A stretch of DNA of 64,000 nucleotides from Parahoeflea alexandrii (lineage in GTDB: Bacteria > Pseudomonadota > Alphaproteobacteria > Rhizobiales > Rhizobiaceae). The translations under genes and the position numbers were made by a program. A model generated the notes under the pieces. That model was not told the DNA's origin. It worked only from the letters and a program-made list of their open reading frames with translations, and did no database searches. Below, piece after piece: positions 54,840 through 63,080 of the stretch (positions are counted from its first letter, which is position 1; the number at the start of each line of letters is the position of its first letter). The DNA lies in NCBI RefSeq assembly GCF_024105735.1, contig NZ_JAAAML010000005.1, forward strand, positions 1 through 64,000, read 5' to 3'.

Positions 54840-55607
54840 CTATTGCTGATAGGCTTCGATCGTTTCCGGCTTCCGGGTCACGGTCATGTAGATGACGATC
54901 AGCGAGATCGCTGCGAGAAAGCCGACGCTGGTGGCGATCGTACCGAAACCCATGCCGCCGAATTCCTTCGGTTGCGAGAGCAGGTCACCGAACGATGCAC
55001 CCAGGGGCCGCGTGAGGATGTAGACGAGCCAGAAGCCGAGGATCGAATTCAGGCCCAGGAAGAAATAACCGAGGCTGAGCGAAGCGATGACCATGCCGAA
55101 AAGGACTCCGGCACTGCCATAACCGAGGCCGAAGCGTTCCGAGACAAGGTCGCCGGCCGCCGTGCCCAGGGCAAAGGTGAAGAGAATTGCCAGCCAGTAG
55201 AATGTTTCACGCCGGTTGGTGTAGATCGAGTGAATGGAGAGCGTCTTCTCGGAAGCGTACCACATTGCAAACGTGCCAATGAGGGCGGCGGTGAATATCC
55301 CGGTTGTGACTTCCAGCGGCACGCCGAAATTATCGACGAGATTATCCGTGATCAGCGTTCCGACGACACTGATCAGGACGACCGAAAGCCAGTAGGCCCA
55401 GGGTACGTAGCGCTGTTGTCCGAACTGCGTGAAAAGTGCGGCGACCAGGATGGAAGCCATGATGACTGAAGTGGCCGTCAGGCCCAGGCCGAGGTTGACG
55501 GCGAGATAGTCGGCGGCAGTCTCACCCATGGTGACCGCCAGCAGTTTGATGATCCAGAAATCGGCTGTTACTTGCGGTACGCGGTTTTCGAGAACGGTGG
55601 GTTCCAT
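54840..55607 (-). CDS. COG4705-type polytopic membrane protein
   Basis: A 255-residue protein with about eight helices in repeated pairs (VTADFWIIKLLAVTMGETAA, RETFYWLAILFTFALGTAAG), the two halves resembling each other. It belongs to the 'uncharacterised membrane-anchored protein' COG4705 group; function unknown. Conserved Thr/Glu/Asp in TMGETAADYLA and TALGT-type motifs might line a cation path. Starts with ATG 55607 and follows the secreted hypothetical protein gene by 35 bases on the same strand. Confidence 0.8.
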   Translation of the reverse strand: MEPTVLENRVPQVTADFWIIKLLAVTMGETAADYLAVNLGLGLTATSVIMASILVAALFTQFGQQRYVPWAYWLSVVLISVVGTLITDNLVDNFGVPLEVTTGIFTAALIGTFAMWYASEKTLSIHSIYTNRRETFYWLAILFTFALGTAAGDLVSERFGLGYGSAGVLFGMVIASLSLGYFFLGLNSILGFWLVYILTRPLGASFGDLLSQPKEFGGMGFGTIATSVGFLAAISLIVIYMTVTRKPETIEAYQQ

Positions 55608-55642
55608 CGAAGTGTTCCTTTGTAATCTTGTATAGGGCGCGG

Positions 55643-56293
55643 TTATTGATTGAGCACTGCGAGGCCTTGTGCAGAGAATGCATCGGCTCGCTGGTCATCG
55701 TCGGCGTTGCAGCGTTCAAGGGCCTTAGTGAGGAAGTCCGCGGCCTTTGCCTTGCTTTCTGAAGAGATGCCGGCCTTCGCGGAAGCGGTCTTCAACTGTC
55801 CGATCAGGTCTTCGCAAGGGATCGGGTGACCGTTCAAATCGGTCACTGCTATTCCCTTGATAAAGGATTGTGTTCCAGCGGCGCCGCCGCCTATTCCCGA
55901 GCTGTCGAGGCTGGTTTGCAGATCGGCAAGAGCCACGTTGACCTTGTCCGCGCTGGGAGTTCCCTGGCGAAGCGATTTGAACACCGCGTCAGCTGCGGCA
56001 TCGACATTGCCCCATGCCACAGTATCGATCGATCGCATGCGCGTTGCGTTGTCGTCCCATTCTTTTTCGAAGTCGGTTGCGCGCTTTTCCGCAGCCGTGA
56101 AGTCACCGGTGGCTGCGATCTTCTGAACATCGGTGGTGATCACCTTGTAGCTTGAAAGATCGCCGAGGCCCTGGCTCTGTGTCTGGGCCTGGGTTTGCGT
56201 GTCTGGTGCGGCGGGCGCGAAAAGGATCTCATAGGATGAGAACGCGGCGACCGGTACCGCAATCAATACGGTTGCGAGAAGGAATTGTTTCAT
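55643..56293 (-). CDS. Exported hypothetical protein
   Basis: A 216-residue protein with a signal peptide (FLLATVLIAVPVAAFSSYEI), a Gln/Thr-rich linker (APDTQTQAQTQSQGLG), then a helical domain (TTDVQKIAATGDFTAAEKRA, TDFEKEWDDNATRMRSIDTV and AWGNVDAAADAVF) and a C-terminal part containing two Cys. I do not recognise a named family with certainty. ATG 56293 with GGAGCTG upstream is chosen over the longer frame. It is divergent from the PepSY gene and shares its upstream region with two TTTGTAAG direct repeats. Confidence 0.7.
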   Translation of the reverse strand: MKQFLLATVLIAVPVAAFSSYEILFAPAAPDTQTQAQTQSQGLGDLSSYKVITTDVQKIAATGDFTAAEKRATDFEKEWDDNATRMRSIDTVAWGNVDAAADAVFKSLRQGTPSADKVNVALADLQTSLDSSGIGGGAAGTQSFIKGIAVTDLNGHPIPCEDLIGQLKTASAKAGISSESKAKAADFLTKALERCNADDDQRADAFSAQGLAVLNQ

Positions 56294-56450
56294 TTTTGGC
56301 AGCTCCAGATTTGCGCCGGAAACATGGCCGCCGGCGCATTGTGATCGGTATCCGGTCAATCCGGCGACCGGTCGCTGGGAAAACGCCGGCTGCGGAAGAC
56401 CGATGTCGCTGCTTGTAGGATGCGCGGAATACAGGTGCCTTTCGGCAAAC

Positions 56451-56527
56451 ATACGGATTTGTAAGCTTCGGGGCCGGGTGCGCTGGAGGTTGCCTTCAAA
56501 TCGCCTTGTAGAATACCGATTTGTAAG
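56451..56527. promoter_or_regulatory. Direct repeats ATAC(G/C)GATTTGTAAG in divergent promoter region
   Basis: ATACGGATTTGTAAG (56451-56465) and ATACCGATTTGTAAG (56513-56527) lie 62 bases apart between the divergent exported-protein and PepSY genes. A related TTTACAAA occurs at about 57530, ahead of the response-regulator gene. Spaced direct repeats are typical of OmpR-family sites, so these may be boxes for the regulator encoded at 57616-58299. Confidence 0.45.
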
Positions 56528-56613
56528 TTCCCGGCCAAAGGGCGGTAATTACCACCACCCATCTTCTCCTTACGCGATTGGCATGGTGCCGATCCGTTCA
56601 AAGGAGAAAGACC

Positions 56614-57000
56614 ATGAAAAAGAAAATGATCATTGCCGCTTCCATGCTGGCTGCCGGTCTGGGCGCCGCTGGAGCCACTTCGGCCCTGGCGGCTGGCGAC
56701 GGCGGTACCGCCGATCAGATGGAAATCCAGGCACTTGGCTCGGTCAAGTTGTCCATGGTTGATGCAATCAAGGCAGCAGAAGCCGCACAGCCCGGCAAGA
56801 CCGCCGAGACCCAGTTCGATCTCGAAAACGGGATGCCTGCCTACGAGATTACCGTCATCGCCGCCGATGGTACCGAGCACAACCTGATGGTCGATGCCAA
56901 TACCGGCAAGGTCGAAAAGCTGGCCGCCAACGAAGACAAGGCCGGCCAGGATGGCGACGGTCACGAAGACGGTGAAGCCGAAGACGGCGACAACGGCTGA
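56614..57000 (+). CDS. Exported PepSY-domain protein
   Basis: A 128-residue exported protein: signal peptide (MIIAASMLAAGLGAAGATSA), a PepSY domain (KLSMVDAIKAAEAAQPGKTA, GMPAYEITVIAADGTEHNLM, VDANTGKVEKL) and a very acidic tail (GDGHEDGEAEDGDNG). PepSY proteins often sit beside two-component systems and may inhibit proteases or report envelope state. AAGGAG at 56601-56606 gives an excellent start. A GC hairpin follows at 57024-57045. Confidence 0.88.
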   Translation: MKKKMIIAASMLAAGLGAAGATSALAAGDGGTADQMEIQALGSVKLSMVDAIKAAEAAQPGKTAETQFDLENGMPAYEITVIAADGTEHNLMVDANTGKVEKLAANEDKAGQDGDGHEDGEAEDGDNG

Positions 57001-57023
57001 TCGTCGTATCGGTGCTTGAAAGT

Positions 57024-57045
57024 CCGCCCGGCAAATGCCGGGCGG
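57024..57045. terminator. GC-rich hairpin after the PepSY gene
   Basis: CCGCCCGGCA and TGCCGGGCGG form a 10-bp stem with a minimal loop, 23 bases past the PepSY stop and before the convergent DUF1232 gene. No T-run, so termination is plausible rather than proven. Confidence 0.5.
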
Positions 57046-57081
57046 CGTGCCGTGGGAGCCGAAATGGTTCAACCGAGGTAA

Positions 57082-57459
57082 CTAGACGATACCCAGAACA
57101 GCCGTCGTCAGAACCGAAAGCCAGATGATGACAATGACAAATGCGGCCAATTTGCCTCCCGTGAGCCTGGGTGCATTTCCGCGCTTGGCGGCAGCGAGGC
57201 TCTCTGACCAGATATCGCGTGGCGTTATTCGGACGCAGAGCATGATCAGGAGGGGCAGCAGGATCAGGTCGTCCGCATAGCCGACGATCGGAATGAAATC
57301 CGGAACAAGATCGATCGGGCTGATCGCGTAAGCGACGGTAATGAGCGCCAGCCACTTCGGCAGAGCCGGCATGCGTTCATCGCGTGCAGACAGGTAAAGC
57401 GCAAGGATGTTGTCCTTGACAGTCTTCGCCCACGACCTGAGCTTGGAAAGGGTCAGCAT
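57082..57459 (-). CDS. DUF1232 (YkvA-like) membrane protein
   Basis: A 125-residue protein with the DUF1232 signature AYAISPIDLVPDFIPIVGYADDLILL and a C-terminal membrane helix (AAFVIVIIWLSVLTTAVLGI). Function unknown. ATG 57459 is preferred because GGAG is near it and the protein's conserved part starts MLTLSKLRSWAKTVKD. It is divergent from the two-component operon. Confidence 0.85.
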   Translation of the reverse strand: MLTLSKLRSWAKTVKDNILALYLSARDERMPALPKWLALITVAYAISPIDLVPDFIPIVGYADDLILLPLLIMLCVRITPRDIWSESLAAAKRGNAPRLTGGKLAAFVIVIIWLSVLTTAVLGIV

Positions 57460-57615
57460 TTCTCCGGAACCCCGCAATGGGCACGACCTCCATGGGAGCA
57501 CCCGTGCCCGCATTCTCCGTCAGTGTTTCTTTACAAAAATGTATAAATTCCGGAAGCTCCTGGAAATGATGTGAGGTTAGTTTCCGGGAAAACAGAAACG
57601 AGATGACAGGCTCCC

Positions 57616-58299
57616 ATGCGCATTATCGTAATCGAGGACGATGAAAAGACGGCCAGCTTTATCGCAAGGGGGCTGACCGAATCCGGCCATGTCTGCGATG
57701 TCTTCCACAATGGCCATGACGGCCTGTTCCAGGCGACCCAGGACAAGGACAATTACGATGTGATGATTGTCGACCGGATGCTTCCCGGTCTCGACGGCCT
57801 GTCGATCGTGCGGGCCGCCAGGGCTGCAAAGGTCCGAACACCCGTCATCTTCCTGACAGCCATGGGGGGCGTGGACGACCGCGTGGAAGGGCTGGAAGCA
57901 GGCGGAGACGACTATCTCGTGAAGCCATTCGCCTTTTCCGAATTGCTGGCAAGATTGAATGCGCTAGCGCGCCGGCCGCCGGTCCAGGAACAGCAGACCG
58001 TTCTCAAGATCATGGATCTCGAACTCGATCTGGTCAGACGGCAGGCGCGCCGGGGAGGCCAAATCATCGATCTTCAACCGCGGGAGTTTCTGCTTCTGGA
58101 GGTGTTGATGCGCGCCGAAGGCAGGGTGCTCACGAGAACCATGCTCTTGGAGAAGGTCTGGGACCTGCATTTCGATCCGCAGACAAGTGTCGTCGAGACC
58201 CACATCAGCCGGCTGAGGGCAAAGATCGACAAACCGTTCGAGCTGCCCCTGCTTCATACCGTGCGCAACACTGGGTACAGCATTCATGCACCGCGCTAG
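57616..58299 (+). CDS. OmpR-family response regulator
   Basis: A 227-residue response regulator: receiver domain with acidic pocket (IVIEDDEKTA), phosphoacceptor Asp in MIVDRMLPGLDG, Thr in IFLTAMGG and Lys in LVKPFAF, then an OmpR winged helix (LQPREFLLLEVLMRAEGRVL, VVETHISRLRAKID). Its end overlaps the kinase gene by 14 bases. Likely controls the envelope genes upstream, given the shared TTTGTAA motifs. Confidence 0.93.
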   Translation: MRIIVIEDDEKTASFIARGLTESGHVCDVFHNGHDGLFQATQDKDNYDVMIVDRMLPGLDGLSIVRAARAAKVRTPVIFLTAMGGVDDRVEGLEAGGDDYLVKPFAFSELLARLNALARRPPVQEQQTVLKIMDLELDLVRRQARRGGQIIDLQPREFLLLEVLMRAEGRVLTRTMLLEKVWDLHFDPQTSVVETHISRLRAKIDKPFELPLLHTVRNTGYSIHAPR

Positions 58300-59641
58300 A
58301 ATGTTCCGGAGTACGCCGTTCCGCCTCGCTTTCGCCTTCGGCTCGCTGTTTGTCGTCACGACGCTGATCGTGTTTGCCGTCACCTACTTTCTGTTGCGGG
58401 CGGAAATCTACTCCTGGCTCGATACATCGGTCACCGAAACTTTTTCGGTGATCGAATCGAGCTATTCCCCGGGAGACGTGGAAGATCTGATCGGTACGAT
58501 GGAATCCTTCAGCCGGCTGGACAATGGCGACCGCCGGGTCTTCTATCTCGGCTCGCCCGATGGCAATCGTCTGGCCGGAGACCTCAAGACCTATCTGCCC
58601 GTCGAGGGGCTAAGCACCGTATCCGCGGCCGAACTGGGTTTGGACAGCGAGGAAAGTTTCAGGGTCATCTCGGGTAAGGTCGACGGAACCAATCTCCTCG
58701 TGGGCCAGAGCCTGGAGGCAACGGAAGACCTTACGCAGATCCTGCTCATCAACTTCGGCTGGATGCTGGTGTTCACATTGATAATTGCTGCGATCTCCGG
58801 GGCCTATCTGACGAGACGTGCCCAGGCGCGCATCGATGCGATTGCGCAGACCATGGAAGATGTATCCGGCGGCGACATGTCGAAACGCATCGAGCTTGGC
58901 GGTTCGGGGGACGACATCGATGTCATTTCCGGCCAGATCAATGCGGCCCTCGATCGCATATCCGACCTTATGGAGGGAATGCGTCAGGTCAGTGCAGACA
59001 TTGCCCATGACCTCAAAACCCCGTTGAACCGGCTGAAGCTGATCCTGGAGGAGGCAGTTCTGCAGGATGACCATGGCAAGCCGGTCAGCGGCCAGTTGCA
59101 GGAGGCCCTTCAGGAAAGCGATCAGATCAACGCAACTTTTCAGGCGCTGCTTCGCATCTCGCAGATCGAGGCCGGAACGCGCCGGCTTCGTTTCGCCGAA
59201 GTCGACATGAAGGACATCTTCGCGACCGTTGCGGAGATCTATGCAGATGTTGCCGAGGACAACGGGCAATTGCTCTCCTTCGACTTGTCCGGGACACCAT
59301 CCTGCCCGCTTGAAGGAGACAGGGAACTGTTGACCCAGTTGGTCATCAATCTTGTCGAAAACGCGATGAACCATTGCCCGCCGAGAACGGAAATCAGACT
59401 GTCGCTAAACACGGAAAAAGGCGGTTGTACCGCGATCGTCTCGGACAATGGCCCTGGGATTCCCGAGGACGAGCGCGAAAAGATCTTCCGCCGGCTTTAT
59501 CGCCTCGACAAGAGCCGCAACACACAAGGTCACGGTCTCGGTCTGAGCCTCGTCAAGGCGATTGCCGATCTGCATGACATGACCATCCGGGTCGAAGACA
59601 ATCAGCCCGGCGCGAAATTCGTGCTGTCCTGGAGCGCGTGA
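58286..59641 (+). CDS. Sensor histidine kinase
   Basis: A 451-residue transmembrane kinase: two helices (LAFAFGSLFVVTTLIVFAVT and ILLINFGWMLVFTLIIAAIS) flank a ~130-residue periplasmic sensor, followed by HAMP, the His box ADIAHDLKTPLNRLKLIL (His near residue 241) and the ATPase motifs LVINLVENAMNH (N box), VSDNGPGIPEDERE (G1), and GHGLGLSLVKAIA (G2). It phosphorylates the preceding regulator. Signal unknown; envelope or cationic-peptide stress fits the neighbours. Confidence 0.93.
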   Translation: MHRARMFRSTPFRLAFAFGSLFVVTTLIVFAVTYFLLRAEIYSWLDTSVTETFSVIESSYSPGDVEDLIGTMESFSRLDNGDRRVFYLGSPDGNRLAGDLKTYLPVEGLSTVSAAELGLDSEESFRVISGKVDGTNLLVGQSLEATEDLTQILLINFGWMLVFTLIIAAISGAYLTRRAQARIDAIAQTMEDVSGGDMSKRIELGGSGDDIDVISGQINAALDRISDLMEGMRQVSADIAHDLKTPLNRLKLILEEAVLQDDHGKPVSGQLQEALQESDQINATFQALLRISQIEAGTRRLRFAEVDMKDIFATVAEIYADVAEDNGQLLSFDLSGTPSCPLEGDRELLTQLVINLVENAMNHCPPRTEIRLSLNTEKGGCTAIVSDNGPGIPEDEREKIFRRLYRLDKSRNTQGHGLGLSLVKAIADLHDMTIRVEDNQPGAKFVLSWSA

Positions 59642-60349
59642 GGTGCCTCGTCGGAGGACGGCGGAACTGACCTTCGGCCAAAAGCCTGCAGCCGCAGAGG
59701 TGAAAGGAAGATGCCACTTGCCAACCCATGTGCGACTCGAACCTTCAGAACGCTCGGATGAGTTCCAAAATTCCTTGGGCATTTCTCCAGTGACCACAAC
59801 CGTCTCCGTTTTACGACCGCCTACGGAGTATCAGGATCACAAGAGGAACACCCAAGTATGGTGTAAGGCGGTCACTTTCGGTTCTCTCCCGACCACCCCC
59901 TTTGGGCCGATAGTGACGCCACGACGCCTAAAGCTGAATGTCTGCTTACTCGCCTCATTGCCATTACCTGCCTGACAGGTTGCGGCCCCAATCTGGTCAT
60001 TGGTTTCCCCCACAGCGAGTGTCCGGGCTCTGTCCGATCGGGCTGCCCGTTCGAGACCATTAGCTTCACCGGAAGCAGCCAGCTAGGTGCTAAATTTCGT
60101 GTCCGGGCGTAATCTGGGATCTGTAAGCCTCCATGAGATCCGGGTAATGCCGCTGGCGGATCCGAAGCGGGATGTCGGAGGGTGGGCTATTCCCTCCGGG
60201 AACGCGCCCAGCCCTGTCGGTTCAGCGAAAAACTGACACCCCAACTTGCATGAAAGTGCCAGAATACGACAATCCTGCCGCGATCCCGCCTGCTAACCAC
60301 ACTTTTCCGTGTTGGCGCTCTAGCGATGTTGCTTCCTGTCGGCTATTTT
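59642..60349. other. Gene-less region upstream of RNA copy B
   Basis: About 700 bases after the kinase stop. Short frames here show no recognisable family or good ribosome sites. Weak similarity between copies A and B of the RNA element may extend upstream to about 60312 (TGGCG...TCCTG...TATTTTCC). The promoter of the RNA-XRE-AraC unit must lie here but I cannot place it confidently. Confidence 0.45.
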
Positions 60350-60591
60350 CCGCCGCGAGGCAGTACGCGCTGCCTTGGGGCTTGGAAACCCCTCGGTGCG
60401 ATAGGTGCTGGTCGATTCAGCACCAAACTCTCTGACCTTTGGGTCGGGGAGCCTGTGGCGTATGTCCAGGTTCCTCGGAACTAAAGGCCACAGGGCTGTC
60501 ACCGACAGTTTCCAACTCCCCGATCAGTCGGAGGTAATAGTGAGTTCGCGGGGGCGCACCGCGAGAAACTCACCTTTCCGGGGAGCGGCCG
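60350..60591 (+). ncRNA. Structured RNA element, copy B (leader of XRE-AraC operon)
   Basis: Same element as 25528-25765 on the opposite strand. Visible pairings: P1 GAGGCAG/CTGCCTT (60357-60363/60370-60376) with loop TACGCG; GAAACCCC; P2 GGTGCTG/CAGCACC (60404-60410/60418-60424); P3 GACC/GGTC; P4 CCTGTGGC/GCCACAGG (60452-60459/60487-60494) capped by GTTC-CTCG-GAAC; P5 CTGTC/GACAG; P7 GTGAGTT-CGCGG...CCGCG...AACTCAC (60540-60573) with loop GGGCGCA. CTCCCCG (60516-60522) can pair long-range with CGGGGAG (60445-60451), locally, or with the ribosome site GGGGAG (60580-60585), 6 bases before the XRE ATG. Confidence 0.65.
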
Positions 60592-61080
60592 ATGCAACAT
60601 CGGAAGATTGCGTCAACATCCAGATTTCCGACAGCGCCCGACAGGTCTGCAGGAAGTTCCGTCAAACAAGCGCCTCATCCAGCCGACATACATGTCGGCC
60701 GACAGATCACGGCAATCCGCATCCATTCCGACTTCTCGCAGCAGCGGCTCGCCGAAAAGATTGGCATCACCTATCAGCAGCTCCAGAAATACGAAAGCGG
60801 CAGGAACCGCGTGAGCGCCTCTATGCTCTATGAGATAGGCGCCGCGCTGGGTGTTCCCGCAGGCCGGTTCTTCGAAGGCCTGCCCGGCAACGTGACCGCA
60901 GTGGGCGAGACCCCGCAGATACTCGCTGATGAGCGCATCGTCTTCATCGCCAGTTCCCAGGGGCGCCGGCTTACGGAAGGCCTGATGCGGCTCAGTCCGG
61001 ACGTGCGCTCCCGTCTATCTTCGCTGATCACGGCGCTGGCCAAGGACATGTCACAAGCCGATGGGGCGCGTTCGAGATGA
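60592..61080 (+). CDS. XRE-family transcriptional regulator
   Basis: A 162-residue regulator: ~35-residue N-terminal extension, then a Cro/C1-type HTH (DIHVGRQITAIRIHSDFSQQ, RLAEKIGITYQQLQKYESGR, NRVSASMLYEIGAALGVPAG) and a helical tail (LMRLSPDVRSRLSSLITALA). This layout is common in rhizobial plasmid and chromosomal regulators. ATG 60592 follows GGGGAG at the end of the structured RNA. Its stop overlaps the AraC ATG by 4 bases, so both are one operon. Targets unknown. Confidence 0.85.
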   Translation: MQHRKIASTSRFPTAPDRSAGSSVKQAPHPADIHVGRQITAIRIHSDFSQQRLAEKIGITYQQLQKYESGRNRVSASMLYEIGAALGVPAGRFFEGLPGNVTAVGETPQILADERIVFIASSQGRRLTEGLMRLSPDVRSRLSSLITALAKDMSQADGARSR

Positions 61081-61970
61081 CCCGGGAACTCGTCGCTCCC
61101 TTCACGACGTTCAAGACCGGCAGCTGCCGGACCCTGTCGCGCGAGAGCAAATCCTGGGGTCGTGTACGGGCTGAGCAGGTTCAACGAACCGGCCTCAAGA
61201 CAGAGGAGACGTCCCTCACCTCGCGGGATCATCTCGTTCTCCTCAATCTGAAGGGGAGTTCCGAGCGGGGTGATTATTCGCTGGACGGCAAGCCGGCCGG
61301 CTTCGCCCGGCGAAAACCCGGGTCGATCCTGTTCGTTCCTGCGGGGTGTCACTGGAAGGGTTGGGAAGCCGGTGCGGCCTCGGCCGCATACCTGTCGATC
61401 ACAATAGATCCAGCCAAAGTGTCGGAACTGCTCGGTCGGGACAGCGTACGCAGGCATCCGACACTACGTCCGGATCTGGGTTTTGAGGATCCGGCGGTGA
61501 TGCACGCGGTGCGGGGGATAGGGGCGGAGATTCATGATCGAAGCCCTCTGAGCACGCTGCTTGTCGAAAGCTATGTGTCTGCTATCTTCATTCAGTTGTT
61601 TCGCAAGCAGACAAACTATTCCGTTGTCAACAAGGCCGGTGGCTTGGCGCCAAGAAGCTTCAATCGGGTTATGGAGAAAATCGATCAGGATCTCTCCGTC
61701 GATCTGTCCCTTTCACAGCTTGCGGACGTCGCTGGCGTCAGTATTCCGCATTTCTGCAGGGCCTTTAAGCAGATGACCGGCTCCCCTCCATACGCCTTTA
61801 TCATTGGGCGCCGGATCGACCGGGCAAAAGAACATCTGCGCAGCTCGGACATGTCTATCACTGACATAGCCCTCGATTGCGGCTTCTCGAGTTCGAGCCA
61901 CTTTGCAAATGGATTTCGTCGCGAGGTCGGCATGTCGCCCGTGGTCTATCGCAGATCATTCTGGCAATAG
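61077..61970 (+). CDS. AraC-family transcriptional regulator, paralogue of 40033-40914
   Basis: A 297-residue AraC protein: N-terminal domain (RTGLKTEETSLTSRDHLVLL, GFARRKPGSILFVPAGCHWK) and C-terminal double HTH (LSQLADVAGVSIPHFCRAFK, ITDIALDCGFSSSSHFANGF). The same motif order and several identical stretches (DIAL-CGFSSSSHFA, RTGL) show it is a paralogue of the regulator at 40033-40914, so the two may sense related ligands. It is the last gene after the XRE regulator. Confidence 0.9.
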   Translation: MTRELVAPFTTFKTGSCRTLSRESKSWGRVRAEQVQRTGLKTEETSLTSRDHLVLLNLKGSSERGDYSLDGKPAGFARRKPGSILFVPAGCHWKGWEAGAASAAYLSITIDPAKVSELLGRDSVRRHPTLRPDLGFEDPAVMHAVRGIGAEIHDRSPLSTLLVESYVSAIFIQLFRKQTNYSVVNKAGGLAPRSFNRVMEKIDQDLSVDLSLSQLADVAGVSIPHFCRAFKQMTGSPPYAFIIGRRIDRAKEHLRSSDMSITDIALDCGFSSSSHFANGFRREVGMSPVVYRRSFWQ

Positions 61971-62430
61971 AGCGGTCGTGAGGCAACTGCATCGAGATGT
62001 TGATCGGCTCGAACCCGGACGTTGGCGATCGCCTGGAGACAGCCGCCACCGACATTTCCGACGCTATCCCGCCCGGCGCTCGTCCCTCCCCCCGGCAGTG
62101 CGTCGAGCTGTGGCTGTGCCGAGGCATCAACGGGAGGGAGAAGATACATCCGCGTGATCGACAATTGAAGCCACGGGTAAGCGACGTACGAAAAAGCTCG
62201 GAGCTAAATCGCTCACCAAACGATAAATGCCGGGCTATTCATACCAGCGCCACCTGCAATTGAGGCAACACCGACGCCGGTCCCGGCGCACCCATTAAGG
62301 GAGCCATACGTTTGGGCATCATTTGAAAACCGCGCGGTCATCGAGAGCCAGGTTCACACGCCCGTCAAGGCGATATGGAAAGGTGGTTCCAACCGAAACG
62401 GCAAGAGCGATCACTGCCTGCTTACATGGA
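61971..62430. other. Gene-less gap between AraC and DUF736 copy 2
   Basis: Short frames only; none has a recognisable motif. The two flanking genes converge here. Apart from the hairpin at 62431-62459 I see no repeat or regulatory signal. Confidence 0.5.
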
Positions 62431-62459
62431 AAGGGCCTCGCCTTTGAGGCGAGGCCCTT
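62431..62459 (-). terminator. Hairpin terminator after DUF736 copy 2
   Basis: AAGGGCCTCGCC and GGCGAGGCCCTT pair perfectly (12 bp) around TTTGA; on the minus strand the stem is followed by TTTCC. It lies 14 bases past the DUF736 stop. A strong terminator candidate. Confidence 0.75.
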
Positions 62460-62473
62460 GTCCTTGTGGGAGA

Positions 62474-62791
62474 TCAGTCGCGGTTGGTGTTCGGACGCGA
62501 CCAGATCAGCTGCATGCCCTCGTCGCCTTCTACCTCGACCAGGGTGGCGTAGATCGGTGCCGGGAAGCTCGGGTCGTCGAGCTTGACCGAGAGGTAGTCG
62601 CGTTCAGTTCCCTTGGCCTGCTTCTGCCAGGCGGCGCCCAGTTCAACGGCACCGGAGAAGATACGGAACTGCGGGCCATTGTCGGAGGGGTTTTCGACGC
62701 GCTCGAAGCGGGCCTTGACGTTGAGAGCGAGGGTCTTGATCTGGCCGGTGAAGCCGTTCTTGGTGGTGGTGAAAGTGCCGATGTTTGCCAT
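62474..62791 (-). CDS. DUF736 family protein (copy 2)
   Basis: A 105-residue protein nearly identical to copy 1 (36197-36514): [60 protein letters not shown]. Function unknown. AAAAGGAATAGGAC precedes ATG 62791. The open frame extends further upstream, but the conserved start and ribosome site favour this one. On many rhizobial plasmids it neighbours ArdC-like genes, as here. Confidence 0.92.
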   Translation of the reverse strand: MANIGTFTTTKNGFTGQIKTLALNVKARFERVENPSDNGPQFRIFSGAVELGAAWQKQAKGTERDYLSVKLDDPSFPAPIYATLVEVEGDEGMQLIWSRPNTNRD

Positions 62792-63080
62792 TGTCCTATT
62801 CCTTTTCGATGTTTCGGGCCGCGCCCATCGCGACCTCGATGGCTGTCGAAGAGAACGGGAACGATCGGTGCGCATCCCCCCGGGGCCCTCGTTGCGATTG
62901 CGCAATGGGGTGGGCTCGCAGGGACCGCAATGAAATGGAGGGCGGCGGAACGGGGGCTTTCTTGTTTCGCGAGGAATGGCGGCGCAGCCGGCAGGGGAAG
63001 AAAGTTCCGTACCGCCGTTGCGACAAGCCGAGCGAGGCGAAGCCAATTGCCGGTCAGACATGCCAAATCGAGACCGCGTT
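62792..63080. repeat. Conserved upstream block of DUF736 copy 2 (repeat with 36515-36780)
   Basis: Shares ordered blocks with the region upstream of DUF736 copy 1, including TTTCGATGTTTCGGGCCGCG, AATGAAATGGAG, GGGGAAGAAAGTT, CCGAGCGAGGCGAAGCC and AATCGAGACCGC. It shows that the duplicated unit includes leader DNA. From 63081 to 63563 no gene is recognisable. Confidence 0.6.

Noticed and set aside
25528-60591. Interpretation of the repeated element as an IS, HEARO/omega RNA or group II intron piece
   Set aside because: No transposase, IscB/TnpB or intron domain V/VI signature lies nearby, there are no terminal repeats or target duplications, and both copies abut ribosome sites of regulatory genes.
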